Assembly: GCF_025770785.1 (NCBI RefSeq)
Contig: NZ_JANZLA010000002.1
Span: 124,001 to 188,000 of the forward strand
Source: Cellulomonas sp. SG140
GTDB taxonomy: Bacteria > Actinomycetota > Actinomycetes > Actinomycetales > Cellulomonadaceae
Direction: 5' to 3'
DNA: 64,000 nt
The translations under genes and the position numbers were made by a program. The notes beneath the pieces are model-generated. The model saw nothing but the letters and a program-made list of their open reading frames with translations, made no database searches and was not told where the DNA came from. This document shows, piece after piece, positions 50,751 to 58,989 of the stretch (position 1 is the stretch's first letter; the number at the start of each line of letters is the position of its first letter).

Positions 50751-50912
50751 TCAGCGAGACGCCACAGCCGGCGGATGGCCGGTGCGACGACCGGGCCTCC
50801 CGCCGCCTTGTGCACGTCTGGGCACCGAACGAGCGCGGCGCGTCGCGGCGGCGCGCGCGATGCGCTCGGCGTGGTCGAAGCAGATCAGCTGGTAGGTGGT
50901 CTCGGGGAGCAC
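50751..50912 (-). CDS. 53-residue basic small protein
   Basis: The reading frame starts GTG and encodes MLPETTYQLICFDHAERIAR followed by an Arg/Ala/Gly/Pro-rich basic tail. AGGAGG lies 5 nt before the start, and a hairpin follows the stop. This is a complete small gene by layout, but I recognise no family. The first 25 residues can form an amphipathic helix. Confidence 0.5.
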   Translation of the reverse strand: MLPETTYQLICFDHAERIARAAATRRARSVPRRAQGGGRPGRRTGHPPAVASR

Positions 50913-51065
50913 GGACGCCTCCTGGGCGCGACGAGGCAGCCCCTGCGAGGGGGCGACCGGTGAGGTGGACGTGATCTACGACACCACAGCGCCGTCGCGC
51001 GGGTCACGGCATTTACGGCACGCGCCGGCCGCTCCCGACGGGTGGCCGACGTGCTCGTCCTGCGG

Positions 51066-51138
51066 TGCCCCCGCCCGGATTCGAACCGGGAACCGACGGA
51101 TTAGAAGGCCGTTGCTCTGTCCGTTGAGCTACGGGGGC
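51066..51138 (-). tRNA. tRNA-Arg (anticodon TCT)
   Basis: The minus strand has acceptor stem GCCCCCG/CGGGGGC, D-arm AGCTCAACGGACAGAGC, anticodon loop CTTCTAA (anticodon TCT) and T-arm CCGGTTCGAATCCGG with discriminator A. CCA is not encoded. A TACGAT -10 box lies at 51166-51161. Confidence 0.95.
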
Positions 51139-51266
51139 GGGCCGGTCGTCCGGCGCTGCCATCGTACGAGGCCTGGCGGTGGCTCCGGAGCGGTCCCGCG
51201 GGCTGCTGGTCGTTCACCCGCGCGCCGCGTTTGTGCAGGTCATCAGTGGGACACGAGAATGGGGCC

Positions 51267-52982
51267 GTGAGCGCGCAGCCCGGCACCGCGCCGGCGCACC
51301 CCTCGTCGCACGGGGGAGGCCGGCATGCCGGCGACGATCCGCGCTCGATGCTGGCCCGTCCGCTGGCCGCGACGTCGCTGCTGGACGCCGTCCGGGACCT
51401 GCACCGCGACGTCGAGGCGACGTCCTTCCCGCTCGACCTGCCGGGTGCGGAGCCGGCCCGGACGTCTCGCACGAGGCTGGTGGACCAGCTCGGTGAGCAC
51501 CTCGTCCCTCGGCTGACGGAGCTCTCCGCACCTGCGGTGGTCGTGGTGTCCGGCTCGACCGGTGCCGGCAAGTCGACGCTGGTCAACTCGCTGGTCGGCA
51601 CCGAGGTCAGCGCGGCCGGCGTGCTGCGGCCGACCACCAGACGTCCGGTGCTGGTCCACAACCCCGACGACGCCGACCTGCTGTCCCACCACCCCGTGCT
51701 GGAGTCGGTCGAGGTGGTCGCGCACGGGTCGGTGCCCCGCGGCATCGCCGTGCTGGACGCCCCCGACCTCGACTCGGTGCTCGAGTCGAACCGGGAGTCC
51801 GCCCACCGCCTGCTCGAGGCCGCGGACCTGTGGCTGTTCGTCACCACCGCCGCGCGCTACGGGGACGCGCTGCCGTGGCGGGTGCTGCAGGACGCGGTCG
51901 AGCGGCAGACCACCATCGCGATGGTCCTCAACCGGGTCGCCCCGGAGTCCTTGCCCGAGGTGCGCGGGGACCTGCTGGAGCGCCTGAGGGCCCACGGTCT
52001 GCAAGGGGCACCGCTCTTCGTCGTACCGGACGTCGGCCCGCACGAGGGTGTCCTGCCGCCGGCCGTCGTGGCACCGATCCGACGCTGGCTGACGATGCTG
52101 GCGGGCCCGGACCGGGCGCGCACCGTGGTCGCCCGCACGTTGCGCGGGGCGCTCGAAGCCCTCCGGCCGTGGGTCGACGAGCTGGCCGACGCCGTGCAGG
52201 AGCAGGCGGACGCCGCGGCGGCCATCGGTGCGCGGCTCGACGACGCCGTGGTGGCCCCGGGCCGGCGAGCCCGCGAGCACGTGGCCGCCGGTGCGGTCGC
52301 CGACGGGGCCGTCCGGGCCCGCTGGGCCGAGCTGACCGCCTCGGGCGCGCCACTTTCGGGTGTCGTCAGGCGCTCGGGCCGGATGCGCGGCTCATCGCGC
52401 ACGGCGCGCGCTCGGGAGGCCGCGGTGGCGCCGCTGCTGCGGGACCTCGTCACGACGGTCACGTCCGTCCTGGTCGCCGCGGGTGAACGTGGTCAGGACG
52501 CCGTCAACGCCGCGCTGGTGGACGAGCACGCGCCTGCGGGCTCGGCGTCCGTGGCGGCGGCGCTCGGCCGTGACGACGGTGTCGACGAGCGCATCGCCGG
52601 GGCGCAGCAGGCCGCCCGCGGCTGGGTGGCCCAGGGCGAGCGCGCACTGCACGCAGCGCTGGCCGCCGAGGCCCATCAGGGTGCCCGCGCCTCGCGGCGG
52701 CGTCGGCGCGTCCGCCGCGTCGTCGGAGACCCGGTGCTGGCCGCCGTGGCACTGACGGGCGCGGCCGGCGTCGTCGGGGCCGCGGAGCTTCTGAGCACCC
52801 TGCTGGGCGCCACGGGCGCGGCCGTGGTGGACGACCTGCGCGGGCAGCTGTCGGTGCTCGCGGCGAACCAGGTGGACCTCGAGCGGGCGGCGGTCGACGC
52901 GGTGCTGCGGCAACGGGACCTCGCGGCCGACGCCGCCAGCACGTTGCGGCTGCGGCTCGCCGTGCTGAAGGCGTTGACGTGA
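51267..52982 (+). CDS. Dynamin-like GTPase, A-type (first pair)
   Basis: This 571-residue GTPase has G1 SGSTGAGKSTLVNSL (residues ~92-106), switch I RPTTRRPVLVH, G3 LDAPDLDS and the family stretch ADLWLFVTTAARYGDALPW. The G4 motif is atypical (LNRVAPE rather than NKxD). A long helical region (residues ~290-470) and a hydrophobic segment (LAAVALTGAAGVVGAAELLS) near the C-terminus suggest membrane association. It resembles bacterial dynamin-like proteins. GTG 51267 follows GAGAAT by 6 nt, with no ribosome binding site. It overlaps the next GTPase gene by 4 bp. Confidence 0.82.
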   Translation: MSAQPGTAPAHPSSHGGGRHAGDDPRSMLARPLAATSLLDAVRDLHRDVEATSFPLDLPGAEPARTSRTRLVDQLGEHLVPRLTELSAPAVVVVSGSTGAGKSTLVNSLVGTEVSAAGVLRPTTRRPVLVHNPDDADLLSHHPVLESVEVVAHGSVPRGIAVLDAPDLDSVLESNRESAHRLLEAADLWLFVTTAARYGDALPWRVLQDAVERQTTIAMVLNRVAPESLPEVRGDLLERLRAHGLQGAPLFVVPDVGPHEGVLPPAVVAPIRRWLTMLAGPDRARTVVARTLRGALEALRPWVDELADAVQEQADAAAAIGARLDDAVVAPGRRAREHVAAGAVADGAVRARWAELTASGAPLSGVVRRSGRMRGSSRTARAREAAVAPLLRDLVTTVTSVLVAAGERGQDAVNAALVDEHAPAGSASVAAALGRDDGVDERIAGAQQAARGWVAQGERALHAALAAEAHQGARASRRRRRVRRVVGDPVLAAVALTGAAGVVGAAELLSTLLGATGAAVVDDLRGQLSVLAANQVDLERAAVDAVLRQRDLAADAASTLRLRLAVLKALT

Positions 52983-54532
52983 ACGGCACCCCCGCCGCTC
53001 CGGACCAGCCGCTTCCCGCGCCGGCCGGCGCCTCGGCGACCCCCGAGGCCGCGTCGACGTTGGAGGGCGAGCAGACGGCCGCCCTGCGTCAGCGGGCGGA
53101 CGCGCTGGAGGAGGCCGTCCGGCGGGCCGGTGAGCGGGTGGACCCGGAGGTCGCCGAGCAGGTGCTGGCGGTGCTGGACCGGGTGCGCGAGCGCCTGCTG
53201 CTCGGGGTGGACCACACCGTGGTGGCGCTCGCAGGCGGCACCGGTTCGGGCAAGTCGAGCCTGTTCAACGCGGTCGCCGGCCTGCAGTTCGCCGAGGTCG
53301 GCGTGCGCCGCCCCACCACGTCGCGCGTGACCGCCTGCGTCTGGGGGACGGGCAGCGGTCCGCTGCTGGCGTGGCTCGGGGTGGACCCGGACGACCGCAT
53401 CGAGCGCGAGAGCCTGCTCGACGGCGAGCACGAGGCGGCGCTGCGCGGCCTGGTGCTGCTGGACCTTCCGGACCACGACTCGGTCTCCCCGGAGCACCGC
53501 GCAGTCGTCGACAGGGTGCTGCCCCAGGCGGACATGCTGGTGTGGGTGGTGGACCCGCAGAAGTACGCGGACGACGCGCTGCATGCCGGCTACCTGCGGC
53601 GGCTCGTCGGTCACGAGGCCGCGATGGCGGTGCTGCTCAACCAGGTGGACACCGTCCAGCCCACGCTTCGCGACGGTCTCGCCGCCGACGTCGAGCGTCT
53701 GCTGGTCGAGGACGGGCTGCGCGGCGTACCGGTGCGCCAGGTGTCGGCTCGTACCGGCGAGGGCGTGCAGGAGGTCCGCGCGGAGCTCGCTCGCGTGGTC
53801 GCGCAGCGCTCCTTGGCGGCGCGGCGCGCGGACGCCGAGCTCGACGGTGCCGCCCGTCTGCTGTCCGGGCAGCTGGCCGCCGCCGAGCCCGAACCCGCTC
53901 GACTCGCCGTCGCCCCGGTGGTCGAGACGCTGGCGGCCGCCGTGGGCCTCGACGCGGTCGCGGATGCCGTCGCGGCCCTCGTCCGGGGCGCGTCTCCGTC
54001 GGCACCGACCTTCGGTCCCGTGCCCCTCGACTCGGTCGCCCAGGCGCGGTCCGGGTGGATCGAGCACGCGACGGCCGGGCTGCCGGCGCGGTGGGCCCGC
54101 GACGTGCACGAGCGGGTGGCGACGGACGCCGAGCTCGGCCTCGCCCTGACGGACGCCCTGGCGGGGGTCACCGTGACCGCTCGGCGTTCCCGCTGGGCGG
54201 CCGCTCTCACCGCCCTGGCCGCGCTGCTCGGCCTCGCCGCCGTGATCGCGGCGTCCGTGGGCCTCGGCGAGTGGCTCGGCGGCAGGTCCGCCGACGGCTG
54301 GGCGCTTCCCTCGGCCGCAGTGACGGCCCTGGCAGCAGTGCTGGCCAGGTTGGGGGCGACGGCCGTGCGCCGCGCCGCGGCCGGCCGACGCGCGGCCGCG
54401 GTCGTGGCCGACGGACGGGCGTCCATCGAGGGCACCGCGCGCGCCCGGCTGGTGGTCCCGGCGCAGCAGGTGATCGCCGAGCACCGGCGCACCCGTGAGC
54501 TGGTCGCCTCGGCGCGGTCGCTCGACGACTGA
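52979..54532 (+). CDS. Membrane GTPase, B-type (first pair)
   Basis: This 517-residue GTPase has G1 AGGTGSGKSSLFNAVAG, switch I RRPTTSRVTAC, G3 LLDLPDHDSV, the conserved segment VWVVDPQKYADDALHAGYL and a G4-like NQVDTV. The C-terminal part has two transmembrane helices (WAAALTALAALLGLAAVIAA and a second at ~residue 460), so the GTPase domain lies in the cytoplasm and is membrane-anchored. GTG 52979 overlaps the A-type stop by 4 bp (GTGA), so the two are translated together as a pair. The paralogous pair lies at 57094-60557. Confidence 0.82.
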   Translation: MNGTPAAPDQPLPAPAGASATPEAASTLEGEQTAALRQRADALEEAVRRAGERVDPEVAEQVLAVLDRVRERLLLGVDHTVVALAGGTGSGKSSLFNAVAGLQFAEVGVRRPTTSRVTACVWGTGSGPLLAWLGVDPDDRIERESLLDGEHEAALRGLVLLDLPDHDSVSPEHRAVVDRVLPQADMLVWVVDPQKYADDALHAGYLRRLVGHEAAMAVLLNQVDTVQPTLRDGLAADVERLLVEDGLRGVPVRQVSARTGEGVQEVRAELARVVAQRSLAARRADAELDGAARLLSGQLAAAEPEPARLAVAPVVETLAAAVGLDAVADAVAALVRGASPSAPTFGPVPLDSVAQARSGWIEHATAGLPARWARDVHERVATDAELGLALTDALAGVTVTARRSRWAAALTALAALLGLAAVIAASVGLGEWLGGRSADGWALPSAAVTALAAVLARLGATAVRRAAAGRRAAAVVADGRASIEGTARARLVVPAQQVIAEHRRTRELVASARSLDD

Positions 54533-54664
54533 ACCGCCCACAGTCCCGGTCCGCCGCCCGTCGTCGTCGGCCTCCGTCCTCCGGTGGCTACGGGTGCGGC
54601 CAGCGGAGGGCAGCCTGCCGCCACGCGCCCCGCCACCGTCGGGGCCTCGGCGATGGAGGTACCG

Positions 54665-55195
54665 ATGAGCACGCAGTCCACCCTGACGATCACCGGCTGG
54701 CTGGGATCGGACGTGAAGTACTCGCCCGGCGGCGACGGATCGGTCCCGTACGCCTGGTTCCGGCTCGGCGCGACGCGCCGGTTCTACGACCGGGCCTCGG
54801 GGGAGTGGCGGGACGCCGCGACCCAGTGGTTCACGGTCAAGGTCTGGCGTCACGTCGCGGCGAACGTCGCGCAGTCGCTGCGCAAGGGCGACCCGGTGCT
54901 GGTGCACGGCAGGTTCGCCACGGACGAGTGGGCGGGCCCCGACGGACTCCGGACGACGCTGGTCATCGAAGCCGATGCGCTGGGTCCGGACCTGAGCTTC
55001 GGCAGCTCCCACTTCGCCCGGACCGTCAGCCCCGGCCGCGACCAGACGCCGGAGGGAGCGCCCGCCGACCTGAGCGCGTTGGCCGAGCTCGACGACGAGG
55101 CGCAGCCGGACGCCGAACCAGCTGAGCTCGAACCGGCCGACGAGGCCGAGGAGGACCTGTCGACGGCCGCGCTCACGCTGGCCGGGAGCAGGTGA
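54665..55195 (+). CDS. Single-stranded DNA-binding protein (SsbB-like paralogue)
   Basis: This 176-residue OB-fold protein has the motifs TLTITGWLGSDVKYSPGG, FTVKVWRHVAANVAQSLRKG and DPVLVHGRFATDEW. The C-terminus is acidic but ends LAGSR rather than the DDDIPF tip of replicative SSB, so it probably lacks the usual protein-docking tail. In mycobacteria the second SSB (SSBb) is also encoded next to ettA. GGAGGT lies 4 nt before ATG 54665. It sits between the first GTPase pair and ettA. Confidence 0.88.
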   Translation: MSTQSTLTITGWLGSDVKYSPGGDGSVPYAWFRLGATRRFYDRASGEWRDAATQWFTVKVWRHVAANVAQSLRKGDPVLVHGRFATDEWAGPDGLRTTLVIEADALGPDLSFGSSHFARTVSPGRDQTPEGAPADLSALAELDDEAQPDAEPAELEPADEAEEDLSTAALTLAGSR

Positions 55196-55200
55196 TCGCC

Positions 55201-55206
55201 TAGGCT
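55201..55206 (+). promoter_or_regulatory. Putative -10 box for ettA with a ~160-nt leader
   Basis: TAGGCT starts 5 nt after the ssb stop codon. Unlike its neighbours the gene then has a long G/C-rich leader (about 55213-55374) before GTG 55375. I could not recognise a riboswitch family in it. Confidence 0.45.
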
Positions 55207-55374
55207 GGTGCACCGGCACCCGGCGACGACGCAGCGGAGCCGGCCCGCTCACGGCGTGGCCGGCCTGCTGCGACGACCCGCGCGGAGCACCTGCGCGGGC
55301 GAGGGCCCGGGGAGCCACCGCCGGCGGCGAGATCCCGCGCCGGCCACCCGAGCAGCGGAGCGGACAGCAGGCCA

Positions 55375-57057
55375 GTGGCTGAGTTCATCTACACCATGTA
55401 CAAGGCGCGCAAGGCGCACGGCGACAAGGTCATCCTCGACGACGTCTCGCTCAACTTCCTCCCGGGCGCCAAGATCGGCGTCGTCGGCCCGAACGGGGCC
55501 GGGAAGTCGACGATCCTACGGATCATGGCCGGCCTGGACCACCCGTCCAACGGCGAGGCGCGGCTGTCTCCCGGGTACACCGTCGGGATCCTGCAGCAGG
55601 AGCCGCCGCTCAACGAGGACAAGACGGTGCTCGGCAACGTCGAGGAGGGCGTCGCCGAGATCAAGGGGAAGCTCGACCGCTACAACGAGATCTCGACGTT
55701 GATGGCGGACCCCGACGCCGACTTCGACGCCCTGCTGGCCGAGATGGGCCACCTGCAGGAGGCGATCGACGCGGCGGACGCGTGGGACCTGGACGCCCAG
55801 CTGGAGCAGGCGATGGACGCGCTGCGCTGCCCGCCGCCGGACGCGGACGTCAAGGTGCTGTCGGGCGGTGAGCGCCGCCGCGTCGCCCTGTGCAAGCTCC
55901 TGCTCGAGAAGCCGGACCTGCTGCTGCTGGACGAGCCGACCAACCACCTGGACGCCGAGTCCGTGCTGTGGCTCGAGCAGCACCTCGCCAGCTACCACGG
56001 TGCCGTGCTCGCGGTCACCCACGACCGGTACTTCCTCGACCACGTCGCCGAGTGGATCTGCGAGGTCGACCGCGGTCGCCTGTACCCGTACGAGGGCAAC
56101 TACTCGACGTACCTGGAGAAGAAGCAGGAGCGGCTGCAGGTCCAGGGCAAGAAGGACGCCAAGCTCGCCAAGCGGCTGAAGGACGAGCTCGAGTGGGTCC
56201 GGCAGAACGCCAAGGGTCGGCAGGCCAAGAGCAAGGCGCGCCTGGCCCGCTACGAGGAGATGGCTGCCGAGGCCGACCGCACGCGCAAGCTCGACTTCGA
56301 GGAGATCCAGATCCCGCCGGGCCCGCGGCTGGGCTCGGTGGTCATCGAGGCGACAGACCTGCGCAAGGGCTTCGGCGACCGGGTGCTGATCGACGGCCTC
56401 AGCTTCACGCTGCCGCGCAACGGCATCGTCGGCGTGATCGGCCCGAACGGCGTGGGCAAGACGACGCTGTTCAAGACGATCGTCGGGCTCGAGCCGCTGG
56501 ACGCCGGGACGCTGAAGGTCGGCGAGACGGTGTCCGTCAGCTACGTCGACCAGGGCCGTGGCGGCATCGACCCCGCCAAGACGCTGTGGGAGGTCGTCTC
56601 CGACGGGCTCGACTTCATCAAGGTCGGCCAGGTCGAGATGCCGTCCCGGGCCTACGTCGCCGCGTTCGGGTTCAAGGGTCCTGACCAGCAGAAGCCGGCC
56701 GGCGTGCTGTCCGGTGGTGAGCGCAACCGCCTGAACCTGGCGCTGACGCTCAAGCAGGGCGGCAACCTCCTGCTGCTCGACGAGCCGACCAACGACCTGG
56801 ACGTCGAGACGCTCGGTTCGTTGGAGAACGCCCTGCTGGAGTTCCCGGGCTGCGCGGTCGTCGTCTCGCACGACCGCTGGTTCCTCGACCGCGTGGCGAC
56901 CCACATCCTGGCGTACGAGGGGACCGAGGAGGACCCGTCCCGCTGGTACTGGTTCGAGGGCAACTTCGCGTCGTACGAGGAGAACAAGGTCGGTCGCCTC
57001 GGCGCGGACGCGGCTCGTCCGCACCGCGTCACGTACCGCAAGCTGCGCCGCGACTGA
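55375..57057 (+). CDS. ettA: Energy-dependent translational throttle protein EttA
   Basis: This 560-residue ABC-F protein binds the ribosomal E site and tunes translation according to ATP level. Cassette 1 has VVGPNGAGKSTILRIM, LSGGERRRVALCKLL and LLLLDEPTNHLDAESVLWLE. The EttA-type linker EEIQIPPGPRLGSVVIEATD follows, and cassette 2 has IGPNGVGKTTLFKTI, LSGGERNRLNLALTL and LLLLDEPTNDLDVETLGSLE. The length and linker are those of EttA, not the resistance-type ABC-F at 36113. GGAG lies upstream of GTG 55375. Confidence 0.95.
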   Translation: MAEFIYTMYKARKAHGDKVILDDVSLNFLPGAKIGVVGPNGAGKSTILRIMAGLDHPSNGEARLSPGYTVGILQQEPPLNEDKTVLGNVEEGVAEIKGKLDRYNEISTLMADPDADFDALLAEMGHLQEAIDAADAWDLDAQLEQAMDALRCPPPDADVKVLSGGERRRVALCKLLLEKPDLLLLDEPTNHLDAESVLWLEQHLASYHGAVLAVTHDRYFLDHVAEWICEVDRGRLYPYEGNYSTYLEKKQERLQVQGKKDAKLAKRLKDELEWVRQNAKGRQAKSKARLARYEEMAAEADRTRKLDFEEIQIPPGPRLGSVVIEATDLRKGFGDRVLIDGLSFTLPRNGIVGVIGPNGVGKTTLFKTIVGLEPLDAGTLKVGETVSVSYVDQGRGGIDPAKTLWEVVSDGLDFIKVGQVEMPSRAYVAAFGFKGPDQQKPAGVLSGGERNRLNLALTLKQGGNLLLLDEPTNDLDVETLGSLENALLEFPGCAVVVSHDRWFLDRVATHILAYEGTEEDPSRWYWFEGNFASYEENKVGRLGADAARPHRVTYRKLRRD

Positions 57058-57077
57058 CGGGCCCGCACGGGGCGGTT

Positions 57078-57106
57078 CCGGCACACTGACCGGATGAGTG
57101 TGCCGG
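57078..57106 (+). other. Perfect inverted repeat around a start codon
   Basis: CCGGCACACT (57078-57087) and AGTGTGCCGG (57097-57106) flank a 9-nt loop that contains ATG 57094. The left arm also includes the CACACT -10-like box. It could be an operator or an mRNA hairpin controlling translation. Confidence 0.55.
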
Positions 57107-58989
57107 AGCCGGACCCGCGGCCGGCCGCGAGCGGCCGGCTCGAGGCGGCGGTGCACGTGCCGCTGCTCGACGCGCTGGAACGGCTGCGCAACCGGCTGGT
57201 CGCGCTCCCGCTCCCGCTGCGCGTCTCGGGGGTCGACGCGGTTCGCGCGGAGCGCGACGCCGTCATCGCACAGCTGGACGACTACCTGTTGCCGCGGCTG
57301 CGGGCGCACAACGCCCCGCTGCTCGTGGTGGTCGGCGGTTCGACCGGCGCAGGCAAGTCCACCCTGGTCAACTCGCTGCTCGGCGAGGTGGTCTCCGCTC
57401 CCGGCGTGCTCCGACCGACCACACGCTCGCCGGTGCTGGTGCACCATCCGCTGGACGGGCGCTGGTTCAGCACGGACCGCGTGCTGCCCGCCCTGGCCCG
57501 GACGTCGTCCGACGCACCGGCCGCACCAGCGGGTGTGGGCCGTGAGCTCCGTCTGGTTCCCAGCGCGACGCTGCCGCAGGGCCTCGCCCTGCTCGACGCC
57601 CCGGACATCGACTCGGTCGACGTGGCGAACCGGGCGCTCGCAGGCGAGCTGCTCGCGGCGGCGGACCTCTGGCTGTTCGTCACCACGGCGGCGCGTTACG
57701 CCGACGCGGTGCCGTGGGAGCTGCTACGCGGTGCGGCCCGTCGACGCGCCCGAGCGGCCCTGGTCGTCGACCGGGTGGACCCGGGTGCCGAGGCGGTGGT
57801 GGACGACCTGCGCCGGATGATGGTGGGCGAGGGGCTGGGGGACTCGCCGCTGTTCGTGGTGCCGGAGACGGTGCTGGTCGACGGGCTGCTGCCCGAGCCG
57901 GCGGTCGCTGCGGTCTCGCGCTGGCTGACGGACCTCGGCGCGGACGCCGCCGCCCGTACCGACGTCGCGCTCGCGACGCGCGACGGTGTGGTGGACGACC
58001 TGGTGAGCCGCGCACGGGGGCTCGCGGCGGCTGCGGACGCCCAGCGTGAGGCGGACGCACGCCTGCGCGAGCGGGTGCACAGCGCCTATGCCGACGCGGC
58101 GGCGCACGTGCGGGCGGTCACGTCCGACGGTGCGCTGCTGCGCGGGGAGGTGCTGGCGCGGTGGCAGGACTTCGTCGGGACGGGTGACCTGTTCCGGTCG
58201 GTGGAGCAGGGCGTCGGACGGTTGCGAGACAGCCTGACCGGCTTCTTCCGGGGCCGTCCGGCCGTGGCTCCCGGCGTGGAGACGGCCCTCGCGCACGGTC
58301 TGCAGGCCGTGCTGCTGGATGCCGCCGACGAGGCTGCGGGGCGCGCCCACGCCGCCTGGCGTGCCGACCCCGCAGGAGCGGCGCTGCTGGGAGGTCTCGA
58401 GCTGTCGCGCGCCTCTCGCGGCCTGCGCGACGAGGTGGACCGCCAGGTGCGCGGCTGGCAGGCGGACGTGCTGGGGCTGGTGCGCGAGCAGGGGGCAGAT
58501 CGGCGCGGCACCGCGCGGTACCTGTCCTTCGGCGTCAACGCGCTCGGGGTCAGCCTGATGGTGCTCGCGTTCGCCTCGACCGGTGGGCTGACGGGGGTGG
58601 AGGTCGGCATCGCCGGCGGGACGGCGGTGGTGGCGCAGAAGCTGCTCGAGGCGGTCTTCGGCGACGACGCGGTGCGACGGCTGACGGTCGAGGCGCGGGA
58701 GCGGCTGGACGTGCGGGTCGCCTCGCTGCTGGACGGGGAGGCGGCCCGGTTCACCGGACAGCTCGACGCGCTCGGAGCGATGCAGGCGGACGGCGCGCCG
58801 CTGCGCGAGGTGGTCGACGACGTGGTCGCCGCCGCCCGCGCCGAGCGTGCGCAGAGGGCGCCCGTGCGGCCGGGTCACGACGGCGACACCCGTCCGCTGC
58901 GCGGTGCCGGGACGGTGCTGGACGAGGCGGCCCCGCGGCCCCGACGGGGCTTCTGGCGCCGTCTGCTCGGCCGGGACGCGCCCGCATGA
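57094..58989 (+). CDS. Dynamin-like GTPase, A-type (second pair)
   Basis: This 631-residue GTPase is a paralogue of the gene at 51267. It has G1 VGGSTGAGKSTLVNSLLG, switch I RPTTRSPVLVH, G3 LDAPDIDSVDVANR and ADLWLFVTTAARYADAVPW. G4 is VDRVDP, closer to a canonical D than in the first copy. A hydrophobic hairpin (FGVNALGVSLMVLAFASTGG, residues ~470-490, then VEVGIAGGTAVVAQKLLEAV) suggests membrane insertion. The start ATG lies inside a 10-bp inverted repeat and overlaps no ribosome binding site; CACACT lies 6 nt upstream. Its stop overlaps the next GTPase start (ATGA). Confidence 0.82.
   Translation: MSVPEPDPRPAASGRLEAAVHVPLLDALERLRNRLVALPLPLRVSGVDAVRAERDAVIAQLDDYLLPRLRAHNAPLLVVVGGSTGAGKSTLVNSLLGEVVSAPGVLRPTTRSPVLVHHPLDGRWFSTDRVLPALARTSSDAPAAPAGVGRELRLVPSATLPQGLALLDAPDIDSVDVANRALAGELLAAADLWLFVTTAARYADAVPWELLRGAARRRARAALVVDRVDPGAEAVVDDLRRMMVGEGLGDSPLFVVPETVLVDGLLPEPAVAAVSRWLTDLGADAAARTDVALATRDGVVDDLVSRARGLAAAADAQREADARLRERVHSAYADAAAHVRAVTSDGALLRGEVLARWQDFVGTGDLFRSVEQGVGRLRDSLTGFFRGRPAVAPGVETALAHGLQAVLLDAADEAAGRAHAAWRADPAGAALLGGLELSRASRGLRDEVDRQVRGWQADVLGLVREQGADRRGTARYLSFGVNALGVSLMVLAFASTGGLTGVEVGIAGGTAVVAQKLLEAVFGDDAVRRLTVEARERLDVRVASLLDGEAARFTGQLDALGAMQADGAPLREVVDDVVAAARAERAQRAPVRPGHDGDTRPLRGAGTVLDEAAPRPRRGFWRRLLGRDAPA

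Noticed and set aside
53371..54498. Large Arg/Gly-rich open frame inside the first B-type GTPase
   Set aside because: It is an out-of-phase shadow. The other frame contains the P-loop, G3 and membrane helices in correct order.
55207..55374. Riboswitch upstream of ettA
   Set aside because: The G/C-rich leader can form many hairpins, but no known aptamer motif could be recognised by eye.
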